Shown here in pieces: positions 16,797 through 27,746 of a stretch of 64,000 nt of DNA. The notes below the pieces were generated by a model that was not told the origin of the DNA, searched no databases, and saw only the letters and a list, made by a program, of their open reading frames with translations. Within the stretch, counting starts at the first letter, position 1. Each line of letters starts with the position of its first letter. Origin of the DNA: Lachnospiraceae bacterium (GTDB lineage Bacteria; Bacillota; Clostridia; Lachnospirales; Lachnospiraceae); assembly GCA_017427415.1 (NCBI GenBank), contig JAFRSU010000010.1, positions 35,218-99,217 on the forward strand, in the 5' to 3' direction. Position numbers and translations under genes: made by a program.

Positions 16797-18323
16797 ATGG
16801 GAAGATCATTAAAAAGTAAGATATCTTTATTGTTTACATTTTTGCTGTTTTTGATGATTTTTTTATGCTGGATGGCAAATAATTTCTTCCTTCCGGCATA
16901 TTATGAGAAAACAAAGGTTAATTCTTTGGAAGATGTATACGATAAGATAGATGAGATAGTAAGTCTGTACGGACATGAAAGCGATGATGCCGTTGCTGCG
17001 ACCGAAAAGGTGGAAAGTGTTTCAAATGTAAGCATCTACATCCTTTCGGACTTAAACGGCGACGGACTGGACTTTATCTACCCTCTGTCGTTCAACATAG
17101 GCTCTTCTGAAGGCAATGTTTTCAGAAATGACAGGCTGCGCCGCATAATAGACGCATTGCAGCGCTATCTGTTCGGACCGGGTCCGGGAGAAACGACTCC
17201 GGAGCTGTTAAAGACAAAAGAGAAGTATTACGATGTATTTATGTGTTATGAGTCACGTTATGATTCGAAATACATAGATCTGGTAGGGTATCTTAAAAAC
17301 AGGGACTTGATATTTATCAGAACCAGCTATTCCAATATCAGCGAAAGTGCAGTCATATCCAATCAGTTCCTTCTGATCTCGGGCGGGATACTGCTTGTAT
17401 TATGCTCGATACTGACATATCTGTTCAGCTGCGGCATCACAAAGCCGATACTTAACTTGTCCGATATCTCAAAAGAGATGAGCCAGCTTAAGTTTGAAAA
17501 CAGGTATACAGGGAAGAGAAAGGATGAGATAGGAGAGCTCGGAAGAAGCATAAATACACTTTCAGACAAACTCGAAAAAACCATCAGCGAGCTTAAGTCC
17601 GCAAATATAGAGCTCGAAAAGGATATAAAGAAGAAAACAGAAGCAGAGGAAATGCGAAGGGAGTTTTTGTCAAATGTCTCCCATGAGCTGAAAACCCCCA
17701 TAGCACTTATACAGGGCTATGCGGAGGGACTTGCGGAAAATATAAACGATGACGAGGAAAGCAGGCAGTTTTATTGCGATGTCATAGTTGATGAAGCTCA
17801 GAAGATGAACAATATGGTAAAGAAACTCCTCACATTGAACGAGCTTGAATTTGGAAACTCGAATGTGGAGCTTTCGAGGTTCGACATAGTGGCTCTGGTA
17901 AAGTCAGTGGCTGATTCGGTGGAAGTACTCGCAAAACAGAAGAACATAAATATAGTGTTCAACGGCATAGAGCCTATATACGTCTGGGCAGATGAATACA
18001 TGATCGAGGAAGTCATCACCAATTATCTGTCCAATGCGTTAAACCATTGTAAGGATCCCAACGTCATTGATATCAGCTTTAACAGGCATGATAAAAAGAT
18101 AAGGGTATCGGTATTCAATTCCGGAGATATCATAAATGAAGCCGATATCGGTAATATATGGGATAAGTTCTACAAGGTCGATAAGGCACGTACCCGTGAG
18201 TATGGCGGAAGCGGCATAGGATTGTCCATAGTAAAAGCGATCATGGAGTCCCATAATGAGGAGTACGGTGTCATCAACCACCAGGCAGGAGTTGAATTCT
18301 GGTTTGAACTCACAATAGACTAA
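16797..18323 (+). CDS. Membrane sensor histidine kinase
   Basis: 508 residues: transmembrane helix (about 10-30), extracytoplasmic sensor (30-185), second helix (about 187-210, LLISGGILLVLCSILTYLF), HAMP (210-262), coiled linker, HisKA domain with phospho-acceptor His296 in SNVSHELKTPI, and HATPase domain with N box NYLSNALNHC, the F box DKFYKVDKAR and G box GGSGIGLSIV. It starts two bases after the regulator stop, forming a cognate pair. The sensor domain has no motif I recognise, so the signal is unknown. Confidence 0.93.
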   Translation: MGRSLKSKISLLFTFLLFLMIFLCWMANNFFLPAYYEKTKVNSLEDVYDKIDEIVSLYGHESDDAVAATEKVESVSNVSIYILSDLNGDGLDFIYPLSFNIGSSEGNVFRNDRLRRIIDALQRYLFGPGPGETTPELLKTKEKYYDVFMCYESRYDSKYIDLVGYLKNRDLIFIRTSYSNISESAVISNQFLLISGGILLVLCSILTYLFSCGITKPILNLSDISKEMSQLKFENRYTGKRKDEIGELGRSINTLSDKLEKTISELKSANIELEKDIKKKTEAEEMRREFLSNVSHELKTPIALIQGYAEGLAENINDDEESRQFYCDVIVDEAQKMNNMVKKLLTLNELEFGNSNVELSRFDIVALVKSVADSVEVLAKQKNINIVFNGIEPIYVWADEYMIEEVITNYLSNALNHCKDPNVIDISFNRHDKKIRVSVFNSGDIINEADIGNIWDKFYKVDKARTREYGGSGIGLSIVKAIMESHNEEYGVINHQAGVEFWFELTID

Positions 18324-18328
18324 ATTTC

Positions 18329-18357
18329 TTGCAAAATTAACGCAAAAGTGATAAAAT
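18329..18357 (+). promoter_or_regulatory. Promoter of lipoprotein gene
   Basis: TTGCAA, 17 bases, TAAAAT, just after the kinase stop; suggests the following lipoprotein-cheV genes can be expressed separately. Confidence 0.7.
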
Positions 18358-18390
18358 TGTAGAATGAGGTTATTGAAAGGAGAGGAAGGC

Positions 18391-19146
18391 ATGAAAGGTA
18401 AAAAAAGCATAATTGCATTTATTTTACTTATAACTATGCTGCTTTGCGGCTGTGCTTCCGAACCGCAGTATAATCTTACGGATGCCGAAAGCGATGCCAT
18501 AGCACAGTACAGTGCTTATCTGCTTTTAAAATACGATAAGAACAAGAGAGCCGAAAGAAAGCTCCTCGATAAAAAAGAGCTTGAGGCCATATATAACGAA
18601 GGCAATGAAGTTACGGAAGCAGTTACCCCTACGCCGACGTCATCAGAGCCCGACGTTACTACACCCACTCCCACGGAGGAGCCTGAAGTAACGGATACAC
18701 CGGAACCTACGCCCGAGATCACTCCCGAGCCTAAAAATCTCGCGGAAAGTCTCACGAAGTTATACGGCAAGGACGATTTTATCGTAGAATACGGATATTA
18801 TAAGCTTTCAAGCCGGTATGTGGAAAACGAGTACTCGGTCATCACTCCCAAGGATGGAGAGCAGGTATTGGCACTTTATTTCCTCATCAAAAATACATCG
18901 AAAGAAACCAAAAAATTTGTATCAAAGGACAGTAAGGTAAGTTACTTCCTGCACTGTGACAACGGAGATGTCTTAGGACCGCAGATATGTGCACTTCCCA
19001 ATGACATCCAGTTCTTAAATGACGATATCGCCGCAGGCGGTTCATACGACGCTGTATTATTGTTCTTTGTAAATGAAGAAGAAAAGACATATACACTTGA
19101 CGCAAAAGATAATACGGGTTTAGAGTACGAAATAAAAATAAATTAA
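18391..19146 (+). CDS. Predicted lipoprotein with Pro/Thr-rich linker, unknown function
   Basis: 251 residues from ATG 18391 behind GAAAGGAGAGG. Hydrophobic signal with lipobox ending LCGC (Cys21). A charged helical stretch leads to a low-complexity linker rich in Thr, Pro and Glu (about 80-117) that looks like a cell-wall spacer, then a C-terminal domain of about 130 residues with an immunoglobulin-like pattern (LALYFLIKNTSKETKKF ... DAVLLFFVNEEEKTYTL). That pattern resembles the DUF4352/DUF5067 type of small extracytoplasmic domains, but I cannot assign a function. Twelve bases upstream of cheV. Confidence 0.65.
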   Translation: MKGKKSIIAFILLITMLLCGCASEPQYNLTDAESDAIAQYSAYLLLKYDKNKRAERKLLDKKELEAIYNEGNEVTEAVTPTPTSSEPDVTTPTPTEEPEVTDTPEPTPEITPEPKNLAESLTKLYGKDDFIVEYGYYKLSSRYVENEYSVITPKDGEQVLALYFLIKNTSKETKKFVSKDSKVSYFLHCDNGDVLGPQICALPNDIQFLNDDIAAGGSYDAVLLFFVNEEEKTYTLDAKDNTGLEYEIKIN

Positions 19147-19158
19147 GGGGGATTCCAA

Positions 19159-20067
19159 ATGGATACTAAAATTCTGCTTGAAAGCGGTACCAATGAGCTT
19201 GAGATACTGGAATTTGTCGTAGGATCCCAGCATTACGGGATAAATGTGGCTAAGGTCAGGGAGATACTTCCGTATAAAAGACCCACACCCATCCCCAACT
19301 CTCATCCCTGCATAGAAGGCATATATATGCCGAGAGATGCCATAATCACTGTCATAGACCTTCATAAGAGTCTTGCGGTAGATTATGTGACCAAAGAAGA
19401 AAGCGACATGTTTATCGTAACAAACTTCAATAAACTGAATGTGGCTTTCCATGTACAATCCGTTGTAGGCATACACAGAGTATCCTGGGCTGATATATCG
19501 AAGCCCGACGAGTCGATCAATAACTCCGGCAGAAGCATTGCTACCGGATTTTTAAAGATAAACGGATTGCTCATAGTAATACTTGACTTTGAAAAGATCG
19601 TTACCGATATCAGCCCCGAGACTGGACTCAGAATGTCCGACATAGACGCACTCGGTATCAGACAGCGCAACAATTCTCCGATACTCGTAGCAGAGGATTC
19701 ACCGCTGCTCAATAAGCTTATACACGATTCACTCTCCAAGGCCGGATATACATCCATTACCTTAACTACCAACGGTAAGGAAGCATATGACCTTTTGTGC
19801 AAGTATAAAGCAGAGCACAATGTATATGAAAAAGTAAAATGCGTTATCACCGATATAGAAATGCCCCAGATGGACGGACACCATCTGACCAAGCTGATAA
19901 AAGAGGATCCGGAACTGAAAGAACTGCCGGTCATCATCTTTTCTTCTCTTGTTAATGAAGAAATGCGCAGAAAAGGCGAATTGTTAGGAGCGGATGCCCA
20001 GCTTTCCAAGCCGGAAATAGGCTCCATGGTACAGGTACTCGATCATTATATCTCAAAACTAAACTGA
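19159..20067 (+). CDS. cheV: Chemotaxis coupling/receiver protein CheV
   Basis: 302 residues: a CheW-like domain (10-165; EILEFVVGSQHYGINVAKVREIL, GIYMPRDAIITVIDL) and a receiver (170-300) with acidic AED, phospho-acceptor Asp232 in ITDIEMPQMDG, IFSS and SKP. CheV couples chemoreceptors to CheA and tunes the array through phosphorylation of its receiver. GGGGGA precedes the ATG. No other che or flagellar genes are here; an MCP gene lies at 58.3 kb. Confidence 0.9.
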   Translation: MDTKILLESGTNELEILEFVVGSQHYGINVAKVREILPYKRPTPIPNSHPCIEGIYMPRDAIITVIDLHKSLAVDYVTKEESDMFIVTNFNKLNVAFHVQSVVGIHRVSWADISKPDESINNSGRSIATGFLKINGLLIVILDFEKIVTDISPETGLRMSDIDALGIRQRNNSPILVAEDSPLLNKLIHDSLSKAGYTSITLTTNGKEAYDLLCKYKAEHNVYEKVKCVITDIEMPQMDGHHLTKLIKEDPELKELPVIIFSSLVNEEMRRKGELLGADAQLSKPEIGSMVQVLDHYISKLN

Positions 20068-20082
20068 CAGAAGTGGTGACTG

Positions 20083-21672
20083 ATGGGAACATGTCTTAAG
20101 TGTCACAAAAAGATCCGTGACGGACAAAAATACTGTGACAGTTGTAAACAGAAGATGAAGAATAAAGCAGATGAGTCTTATTTGGACAGTCTGCTTAGTT
20201 CTGTTGGAATAAACAGCTCCAAAGTAAACACAAAGACTGTATCCGAAGCACCTGCCAAACCTAAGACCAAGGCACCTGCAGTTAAGGAACAGCAGCCCGA
20301 AGAAGTTGATGAGATGCTGTCAGATCTTTTGGCCGATATGGACTCGGCAGGCCCTATCGAGCCCGAAGGCGATATGATCCCCGAAGAGGACATCGAAAAC
20401 ATCTTTGAGGAAGCAGAAGCCTATGCCACATTACTCGGCAAGCAGGAAGAAAAAACTGCAGACGGTGCAAAGCAGCCTGATGACAGCCTGTTCAATATTG
20501 AAGAAAACATCCCGGAGCCTGTACAGGAAATACCGGAAGAAACACCCGCACCCGGCATACCCGATGCAGGCGGGGAAGAACTTATAGATGTAGAATGGAA
20601 GAACGGTGAAGCGGCTTCCGAGTCCCAGGCAGATGTAGATGCACTGTTTATGGACATCGATGCGGGAATAGGAGAGAGTGCGCAGGAAGGCTTACCCGAT
20701 CCTGATGATTCCGAACTCCATAAGATAAACGATACACTGCAGGGTGAGAATGCGGATATGGTATCACCCCATGCGGCATTTTCGGATTTTAATCCCATAG
20801 ATGAAGAAATATCCGTTCAGCCCAAAAAGAAGAAAAAGAAACCCGGATTTTTCAAGCGTCTCTTCGGAAACATAAATGAAGATGTAACTCCCGAGATGAT
20901 CGAGGCAGACCGCAGAGCAAAGCAGGAAGAAGAAGAAAAAGCACTTCAGGCAAAAGAAGAAAAGAAACGCTTAGCGGAAGAAAAGAAAGCCGAAGCCGAA
21001 GCGGAAAAAGCCAGGAAAAAGGCAGAAGCGGATGCCGAGCGTAACAGAAAAATGGCACTCGCCATGGAAAAGAAGGCTGCAGCCAAGGAAAAGGAAAAGC
21101 AGAAACGTGAAGCAGCCCTTGCCATAGCCGAATACGAAGTAGAACATGGCAAGATCAACAAAGCCGGAGCCACGATCCTGTTTGTCATATTTGCGGTGCT
21201 CACCATAGTCATTATCATCGGAAGCAATATATATTCATATAATCTGAGTATCAAAAACGCTCAGGAAGACTTCAATGTCCAGAAGTATAACGAAGCATAT
21301 TATGAGGTATACGGGTTAAAGATAAAGGACGAGGATATAGAGCTGTATGACAGGATCATGACCGTTATGTTCGTAAACCATCAGCTCAATTCCTACGAGT
21401 ATTACATGACGTCCAATAACAGGGAAAAAGCGCTTGATTCACTGCTTAAAGGACTTCAGCGATATGAAAAATATCTCCAGTTAGCCCAGATACTTAATAT
21501 CACGGACGATCTAAACTATGTAAAGAGTGAGATACTGGCCGAACTTGATAAAGAATTCAATATGAATGAAGCAGAAGCATACTCGCTGGTAGAAGTAGAT
21601 GATTCCGTCGATTACAGCGAATATATATACAGCCTGCTCGGAGAATATGAAGGACTGGATATCTTAGAATAA
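20083..21672 (+). CDS. Zinc-ribbon, coiled-coil, single-pass membrane protein, unknown
   Basis: 529 residues. An N-terminal zinc ribbon (Cys4, Cys7, Cys18, Cys21: CLKC ... CDSC) is followed by a long acidic, probably disordered region (about 60-245), a basic patch KKKKKKPGFFKRLFG (about 247-262), an Ala/Glu/Lys coiled coil (270-350), one membrane helix (about 362-384) and a helical C-terminal domain of about 145 residues with TPR-like spacing. No signal peptide; the N-terminus should be cytoplasmic. Sixteen bases after cheV, so perhaps co-expressed. Not a family I recognise. Confidence 0.6.
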   Translation: MGTCLKCHKKIRDGQKYCDSCKQKMKNKADESYLDSLLSSVGINSSKVNTKTVSEAPAKPKTKAPAVKEQQPEEVDEMLSDLLADMDSAGPIEPEGDMIPEEDIENIFEEAEAYATLLGKQEEKTADGAKQPDDSLFNIEENIPEPVQEIPEETPAPGIPDAGGEELIDVEWKNGEAASESQADVDALFMDIDAGIGESAQEGLPDPDDSELHKINDTLQGENADMVSPHAAFSDFNPIDEEISVQPKKKKKKPGFFKRLFGNINEDVTPEMIEADRRAKQEEEEKALQAKEEKKRLAEEKKAEAEAEKARKKAEADAERNRKMALAMEKKAAAKEKEKQKREAALAIAEYEVEHGKINKAGATILFVIFAVLTIVIIIGSNIYSYNLSIKNAQEDFNVQKYNEAYYEVYGLKIKDEDIELYDRIMTVMFVNHQLNSYEYYMTSNNREKALDSLLKGLQRYEKYLQLAQILNITDDLNYVKSEILAELDKEFNMNEAEAYSLVEVDDSVDYSEYIYSLLGEYEGLDILE

Positions 21673-21717
21673 TGCAGATGATCCGATCCTAAAAAGGACT
21701 AAAAAAAGGGAAAAGAA

Positions 21718-22368
21718 ATGTCAAAAATAGCAGTGATAGATTATGATGCCGGTAATACCATGAGTGTCATGAATGCCCTAAAATACTTAGGATATGAAGT
21801 AGAGTTGTCAAACGATCCGGCAGTATTATACAGGGCGGACCACGTAGTATTTCCCGGAGTCGGAGCATATGCCGACTGCATGAATAAAGTAAGGGAATAT
21901 AAGCTGATCGACCCGATAAAAGAGATGATCGCAAAAGGCACACCGTTTATCGGCATATGTCTCGGAATGCAGATGCTGTTTGATTTCAGTACCGAAAACG
22001 TCGGAGAGACAGATAAAGCACGTATCGAAGGACTGAAGATCCTTCCCGGAAGCATCACGGGATTTAAGGAAAACGCAGCATTTAATGAAGGCAATGTATT
22101 AAAGGTACCTCATATGGGCTGGAATTCATTGAATATGGTGAATAAAGACTCCAAACTGTTTAAGGGGATAAATGACGGAAGCTTCGTATACTTCGTCCAT
22201 TCATATTACCTCAATGCCGTAAACAGGGCAGATGTAGCCGCAACCACAGATTACGGCATTACCTTTGACAGTGCCATAGAACACGACAACATATTCGGCT
22301 GTCAGTTCCATCCCGAAAAAAGCGGTGATGTCGGCATGGAGATACTTAAAAACTTCTGTACATTGTGA
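21718..22368 (+). CDS. hisH: Imidazole glycerol phosphate synthase, glutaminase subunit
   Basis: Class I amidotransferase of 216 residues that supplies ammonia to HisF. Catalytic triad visible: Cys81 in GICLGMQML and His198/Glu200 in CQFHPEKSG; oxyanion region FPGVGAYADC. AAAGGGAAAAG site upstream. Paired with hisF 17 bases downstream. The pair sits about 28 kb from the main his block. Confidence 0.95.
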   Translation: MSKIAVIDYDAGNTMSVMNALKYLGYEVELSNDPAVLYRADHVVFPGVGAYADCMNKVREYKLIDPIKEMIAKGTPFIGICLGMQMLFDFSTENVGETDKARIEGLKILPGSITGFKENAAFNEGNVLKVPHMGWNSLNMVNKDSKLFKGINDGSFVYFVHSYYLNAVNRADVAATTDYGITFDSAIEHDNIFGCQFHPEKSGDVGMEILKNFCTL

Positions 22369-22385
22369 TAATATGAGGAATCTGT

Positions 22386-23147
22386 ATGTTTACTAAGAGG
22401 ATCATCCCCTGTCTGGACGTAAAAGACGGAAGGGTAGTAAAGGGGACTAATTTTATAAACTTAAGAGATGCCGGAGATCCCGTGGAGGTCGGAGCCAACT
22501 ACAGTAAAAACGGAGCCGACGAACTCGTATTTTTGGATATCACGGCATCATCCGATAAACGAAACACCGTGGTAGACATGGTACGTAAGGTGGCAGAGAA
22601 CGTATTCATACCGTTCACCGTAGGCGGCGGCATCCGTACCGTAGAAGACTTCAGGACCATCCTAAGAGCCGGCGCAGATAAAGTAGCGGTAAACTCCGCA
22701 GCCATAGACAATCCGCAGGTCATAAGCGACGCTGCAGGCAAATTCGGAAGCCAGTGCGTGGTCTGCGCTATAGACGCAAAACGCAGGGCGGACGGAAACG
22801 GCTGGACCATATATAAGCATGGCGGCAGGATAGATATGGGAATAGATGCGGTACAGTGGGCAAGACGTGCATATGAGCTCGGAGCCGGCGAGATCTTACT
22901 CACCAGCATGGACTGTGACGGAACCAAGGCAGGCTATGACTGTGAGCTCACCCGTGCAGTATCCGACGTAGTCGACATCCCCGTCATCGCATCAGGCGGA
23001 GCCGGCACCTTCGAGCACTTCCTCGACGCATTCGAGATAGGACATGCCGATGCAGTCCTTGCAGCATCCCTGTTCCACTATAAGGAGATGGAGATCTCCG
23101 ATCTAAAAGACTATCTGAATAAACATAACATACCCGTAAGGCTCTGA
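22386..23147 (+). CDS. hisF: Imidazole glycerol phosphate synthase, cyclase subunit
   Basis: 253-residue (beta-alpha)8 barrel making IGP and AICAR. Catalytic Asp11 ([15 protein letters not shown]) and Asp130 (CAIDAKR) are present, with both phosphate-binding loops ([14 protein letters not shown]). AATATGAGGAAT precedes the ATG. The stop codon lies inside the terminator stem. Useful reference for the degenerate HisF-like domain of the 56.7-kb fusion gene. Confidence 0.96.
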   Translation: MFTKRIIPCLDVKDGRVVKGTNFINLRDAGDPVEVGANYSKNGADELVFLDITASSDKRNTVVDMVRKVAENVFIPFTVGGGIRTVEDFRTILRAGADKVAVNSAAIDNPQVISDAAGKFGSQCVVCAIDAKRRADGNGWTIYKHGGRIDMGIDAVQWARRAYELGAGEILLTSMDCDGTKAGYDCELTRAVSDVVDIPVIASGGAGTFEHFLDAFEIGHADAVLAASLFHYKEMEISDLKDYLNKHNIPVRL

Positions 23148-23165
23148 TATCAGAGCCTTTTTTTA
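23139..23165 (+). terminator. Terminator after hisF
   Basis: Perfect 20-base palindrome AGGCTCTGATATCAGAGCCT followed by seven T; it includes the hisF stop. Confidence 0.9.
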
Positions 23166-23301
23166 TATAGCTGAATAAGAAACCAAAGCATGGCAATGAA
23201 CAGTGCAGATTATTTGATGGAAGTACTGAAAAAAAGAGCCATTCCGCCGCCCTGTGGTTACCTCGTGCAATGCAGCCATCCACGCCGCCCGTGCCATATG
23301 A

Positions 23302-26300
23302 TCACTCATCCAGCTTCCTCAGAGCCGCCGACAGCATCAGCTTGATACGGTTCAGCTGGTTAACCTCGCTGGCACCGGGATCGTAGTCGACAGCTACGAT
23401 ATTGGACTCGGGATACTGACGCCTCAGCTCCTTGATCACACCCTTGCCCACGATATGGTTCGGCAGGCACGCAAAAGGCTGTGCACATACGATATTCGGG
23501 ACACCTGACTTGATCAGCTCGACCATCTCACCGGTTAGGAACCAGCCTTCACCGGTCTGGTTGCCGAGAGAGCAGATAGGAGAAGCAAGCTCGGCTAATT
23601 GCTCTATACGCATAGGAGGCTCAAAACGCTTACTCTTTTCAAAAGCAAGACGGGACTCCTTACGGCAGAACTCTATGATCTTGATGATCATCTTGTTAAA
23701 CTTAACATCCCTCTTACTCTTACCCAGACACTCATACTTGAACTTCGCATCAAACGAGCAATACAGGATGAAATTGATAAGCTCGGGACAAACAGCCTCG
23801 GCACCCTCACGTTCGAGCAGATCGACAAGGTTGTTGTTGGCCATGGGAGCATACTTGACTAAGATCTCGCCGACTATGCCGACTTTTGGCTTAACCAGGT
23901 TCTCATTCAAAGGAAGCTCATCAAACTCCTTTATGATATTACGGACATTCTTCTTGTACTCCTTCCAGAAGAATGTGTAACTGAAATTATTCCTTGAAAG
24001 GGACTTGGTAACAATATCAAGCCATTTCTTGTGCAGGGCATTCGCAGACCCCGGAACAAGCTCATAAGGACGGGTACGGTACAGAACCTTCTGGAAAATA
24101 TCTCCGTAGCAGAGACCGTGCATAACCTTAACGATCAAAGCAGGAGTAAACTTAAATCCGGGGTTCTTCTCTAAGCCCTGAGTACTTATGGAAAGAACGG
24201 GAACCTGAGGCATACCGGCCTTAGCCAGTGCACGTCTGATCAGACCGATATAGTTGGTAGCACGGCAGCCGCCGCCGGTCTGTGTATAGATGACACCGAC
24301 ACGGTTCACATCATATTTGCCGGACTGAAGAGCCTGGATCACCTGACCTACTACGATCAGGGAAGGATAGCAGGCATCATTGTTAACATATTTAAGACCC
24401 ACATCTATAGCACTTCTGTCATCATTCTGAAGGATCTCTAGGTTGTAGCCTGCCGACTTAATGGCAGCCTCAAGAACCTCAAAATGTATGGGGGACATCT
24501 TGGGAGCGAGCAGGGTATAATTCTTCTTCATGGCCTTGGTAAATACCACACGCTCTACAGCTGCGGAATGCACATGAGGGATGTAATTGTTCTTTTCCCT
24601 GTCCTTTACTGCAGAGAGAAGAGAACGGATCCTGATCCTTGCAGCACCTAAGTTATTAACTTCATCGATCTTTAATACGGTGTATATCCTGCCGGAGGCA
24701 TTAAGGATATCCGATACACCGTCTGTGGTAACGGCATCAAGACCGCATCCGAAGGAGTTGAGCTGTACAAGCTCTAAGTTCTTCTGGGTACGAACATAAG
24801 ATGCTGCTGCATAAAGTCTTGAGTGGTACATCCACTGGTCTACGACTATCAGAGGACGGTCAACCTTGCCTAAGTGTGAGATACTGTCTTCTGTAAGAAC
24901 AGCCACGCCGTAGGAGTTGATCATCTCAGGGATACCGTGATTGATCTCGGGATCGATATGGTAAGGACGACCTGCTAAAACGATACCCTTCCTTCCGGTA
25001 CGCTTCAGATACTCAAGAGTCTCCTCACCCTTTCTCTCCACATCGCGTCTCGCGGAGTTAAGCTCAAGCCATGCGGCCTTTGCTGCAGCCATGACCTCAT
25101 CATGAGTGAAATCCTTGTAATAAGGAGCCTTCTCATCACAGAAAAGCTTTACAAGCCTGTCGGTAACTATCTCCTCACTCTCTAATGAAAGGAAAGGATC
25201 CATGTAGATGATATCGTCTGCACGCAGTTCTTCCACGTTGTTCTTGATATTTTCGCCGTAAGAGGTAACGATGGGGCAGTTATAATGGTTGCCGGCACCC
25301 TCGGCCTCTATTCTTTCGTAAGGTATGCAGGGATAGAAGATAAACTTGCAGCCCTGCTTTAAGAGCCACATGATATGGCCGTGCGCTAGCTTGGCGGGAT
25401 AGCACTCCGACTCCGAAGGGATGGACTCTATACCCATCTCGTATATCTTCCTGCTTGAAAGAGGAGAAAGCACTACCCTGTATTTAAGCTTCGTAAAGAA
25501 GGTATGCCAGAACGGGTAATTCTCATATATGTTCAATACTCTGGGGATACCTACGGTGCCTCGTACAGCTTCTGCTTCAGGCAGTGAAGTATATCCGAAT
25601 ACCCTGTCCAGCTTATAATCATAAAGATTGGGGATGTTATCCTTGTTTTTCTCACCGCCGATACCACGCTCACAGCGGTTGCCGGATATGAAGCGGCGGC
25701 CGTCGCTGAACTTGTTGATAGTGAGCATACAGGTATTTGTACAGCCCTTACATCTGCTCATAGATGTCTCAAAAGTAAGAGCCGATATCTGCTCGATGGT
25801 AAGCATGGTGGTGGGAGTGCTCTTGTCATAATCACGTCTCGCGATAAGTGCGGCACCGAAAGCGCCCATGATACCTGCGATATCGGGACGGATGGCATTG
25901 CAGCCTAAGATTGACTCGAGAGCACGTAATACTGCATTATTATAGAAGGTACCGCCCTGGACTACGATATGCTCGCCTAAGTCCTTGGGATCTGTAACCT
26001 TTATTACCTTATATAAAGCATTCTTGATAACGGAATAAGCAAGACCGGCTGAGATATCGGCTACGGTAGCGCCTTCCTTCTGGGCCTGCTTAACCTTTGA
26101 ATTCATGAATACGGTACAGCGGCTTCCTAAGTCTATAGGATTCTCTGCGAAAAGAGCGATCTCGGAGAAATCCGATATCTCGTAATCAAGAGATTTCGCA
26201 AAAGTCTCGATAAAGGAACCGCAGCCGGAAGAACAAGCCTCGTTCAGCTGTACGGAGTTGACAGCGCCGTCTTTTATCCTGATACATTTCATGTCCTGAC

Positions 26301-27588
26301 CACCGATATCGAGGATACAGTCAACCTCCGGGTCAAAGAATGCAGCTGCCTGATAGTGTGCCACGGTCTCTACCTCACCCTGGTCGAGCATGAGGGCAGC
26401 CTTTATCAGAGCTTCGCCGTAGCCTGTAGAACAGGAACGTACGATCTTTACGCCCTCGGGCAGCTTACCGTATATTTCTTTTATGGATCTGATGGCAGTC
26501 TTTAAAGGACTGCCGTTATTATTTGAATAGAAGGAATATAAAAGCTCACCGCTTTCACCGACTAAGGCTACCTTTGTGGTAGTGGAGCCTGCATCGATAC
26601 CAAGATAAGCATTTCCTTTGTAGTCATCAAGAGAAGCCTTCTTTACCGAGTGGGAAGCATGTCTCTTCTTAAAAGCTTCAAAATCCTCCTTCGATGAGAA
26701 AAGAGGTGCCATACGGCTTACTTCGAACTTGATGTTTACATGATTCCTTAAGGTTGTATATAAATCCTTTAAACTGAATAACTGGATATCCTTTTCGGCC
26801 TTAGGATGTCCGCCGGGTAAAAGACATGATGAGAGAGCTGCACCCGCAGCAGCAAAAAGATGTGAATCTTTAGGGGAGATGGCTGTCTCGTCATTGAGAT
26901 TTAACGTACGGATAAAAGCTGCCTTAAGTTCCGAAAGGAATGTAAGAGGACCGCCTAAAAATACAACCTTTCCTCTTATGGGCTTACCGCAGGCAAGACC
27001 GCTTATGGTCTGGTTTACTACAGCCTGGAAGATGGAAGCCGCTAAGTCCGGCTTGGTCGCACCTTCATTGATCAGGGGCTGGATATCGCTCTTGGCGAAT
27101 ACACCGCAGCGGGCTGCTATAGGATATATGGCTTTATAGCTTTTTGCATATTCGTTAAGACCTGAGGCATCGGTCTTAAGCAAGGATGCCATCTGGTCGA
27201 TGAACGAGCCTGTACCGCCGGCACAGATACCGTTCATACGCTGCTCGATAGTGGAGCCGAAATAAATGATCTTTGCATCCTCGCCGCCGAGCTCTATGGC
27301 TACATCGGGCTTAACGGGGAGCGATTCGATGGCAGTGGATACAGCTATAACCTCCTGGGTAAAAGGGATACCCAGAAACTCTGCTATGGCAAGTCCGCCC
27401 GAACCTGTGATGGAACAGGCTGCCTCGATATCAGGATACTGCTTTAAGGCCTCGTCCGTTAAGTCGGCTAAGGTTTCCTGAATATTGGCAAAATGCCTTC
27501 TGTAATCGCTGAAAAGCTTATTGTTGTTTTCGTCCAGGAGCACTACTTTAACGGTAGTGGATCCTATATCAATACCGTATTTATACAT
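23302..27588 (-). CDS. Fused 2-hydroxyacyl-CoA dehydratase activase (two BadF/BcrA ATPase domains plus DUF2229 and dehydratase-like region)
   Basis: 1428 residues. Two ASKHA ATPase domains: residues 1-260 ([36 protein letters not shown]) and about 325-590 ([46 protein letters not shown]); each has Cys residues placed to share a [4Fe-4S] cluster as in HgdC-type activators. A Cys cluster [10 protein letters not shown] follows, then a DUF2229-like region and a segment resembling the dehydratase D-component to the C-terminus. Known members activate or resemble 2-hydroxyacyl-CoA dehydratases by ATP-driven electron transfer; the substrate of this large form is not known. No dehydratase genes are adjacent. 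AGGAAG precedes the ATG. Confidence 0.88.
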   Translation of the reverse strand: MYKYGIDIGSTTVKVVLLDENNNKLFSDYRRHFANIQETLADLTDEALKQYPDIEAACSITGSGGLAIAEFLGIPFTQEVIAVSTAIESLPVKPDVAIELGGEDAKIIYFGSTIEQRMNGICAGGTGSFIDQMASLLKTDASGLNEYAKSYKAIYPIAARCGVFAKSDIQPLINEGATKPDLAASIFQAVVNQTISGLACGKPIRGKVVFLGGPLTFLSELKAAFIRTLNLNDETAISPKDSHLFAAAGAALSSCLLPGGHPKAEKDIQLFSLKDLYTTLRNHVNIKFEVSRMAPLFSSKEDFEAFKKRHASHSVKKASLDDYKGNAYLGIDAGSTTTKVALVGESGELLYSFYSNNNGSPLKTAIRSIKEIYGKLPEGVKIVRSCSTGYGEALIKAALMLDQGEVETVAHYQAAAFFDPEVDCILDIGGQDMKCIRIKDGAVNSVQLNEACSSGCGSFIETFAKSLDYEISDFSEIALFAENPIDLGSRCTVFMNSKVKQAQKEGATVADISAGLAYSVIKNALYKVIKVTDPKDLGEHIVVQGGTFYNNAVLRALESILGCNAIRPDIAGIMGAFGAALIARRDYDKSTPTTMLTIEQISALTFETSMSRCKGCTNTCMLTINKFSDGRRFISGNRCERGIGGEKNKDNIPNLYDYKLDRVFGYTSLPEAEAVRGTVGIPRVLNIYENYPFWHTFFTKLKYRVVLSPLSSRKIYEMGIESIPSESECYPAKLAHGHIMWLLKQGCKFIFYPCIPYERIEAEGAGNHYNCPIVTSYGENIKNNVEELRADDIIYMDPFLSLESEEIVTDRLVKLFCDEKAPYYKDFTHDEVMAAAKAAWLELNSARRDVERKGEETLEYLKRTGRKGIVLAGRPYHIDPEINHGIPEMINSYGVAVLTEDSISHLGKVDRPLIVVDQWMYHSRLYAAASYVRTQKNLELVQLNSFGCGLDAVTTDGVSDILNASGRIYTVLKIDEVNNLGAARIRIRSLLSAVKDREKNNYIPHVHSAAVERVVFTKAMKKNYTLLAPKMSPIHFEVLEAAIKSAGYNLEILQNDDRSAIDVGLKYVNNDACYPSLIVVGQVIQALQSGKYDVNRVGVIYTQTGGGCRATNYIGLIRRALAKAGMPQVPVLSISTQGLEKNPGFKFTPALIVKVMHGLCYGDIFQKVLYRTRPYELVPGSANALHKKWLDIVTKSLSRNNFSYTFFWKEYKKNVRNIIKEFDELPLNENLVKPKVGIVGEILVKYAPMANNNLVDLLEREGAEAVCPELINFILYCSFDAKFKYECLGKSKRDVKFNKMIIKIIEFCRKESRLAFEKSKRFEPPMRIEQLAELASPICSLGNQTGEGWFLTGEMVELIKSGVPNIVCAQPFACLPNHIVGKGVIKELRRQYPESNIVAVDYDPGASEVNQLNRIKLMLSAALRKLDE

Positions 27589-27609
27589 TTTTTACTTCCT
27601 ATGTAGTTT

Positions 27610-27627
27610 TACATTCAATGGAATGTA
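27610..27627. promoter_or_regulatory. Inverted repeat in the leader of the activase gene
   Basis: TACATTC-AATG-GAATGTA, 22 bases upstream of the start codon and within the predicted transcript. A second ACTACAT-like half lies next to it. It could be an operator or an mRNA stem; no regulator is identified. Confidence 0.4.
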
Positions 27628-27665
27628 GTTTTTAAAACAAGATGCAAAATCTTACAACGTTTAGT

Positions 27666-27694
27666 AGTATAGCAAATTATGAAATTAAATACAA
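27666..27694 (-). promoter_or_regulatory. Promoter of the activase gene
   Basis: Minus strand: TTGTAT, 17 bases, TATACT; about 70-base leader before the ATG. Confidence 0.8.
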
Positions 27695-27746
27695 GTCGCG
27701 ATTTGATTTTTATAAATAATTAATATTTTGGTTTTCTTTACTTTTC

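Noticed and set aside
23190..23345. 51-residue plus-strand frame between hisF and the activase gene
   Set aside because: No ribosome binding site, follows a terminator and its second part is antisense to the end of the activase gene. The 154-base gap shows nothing else.
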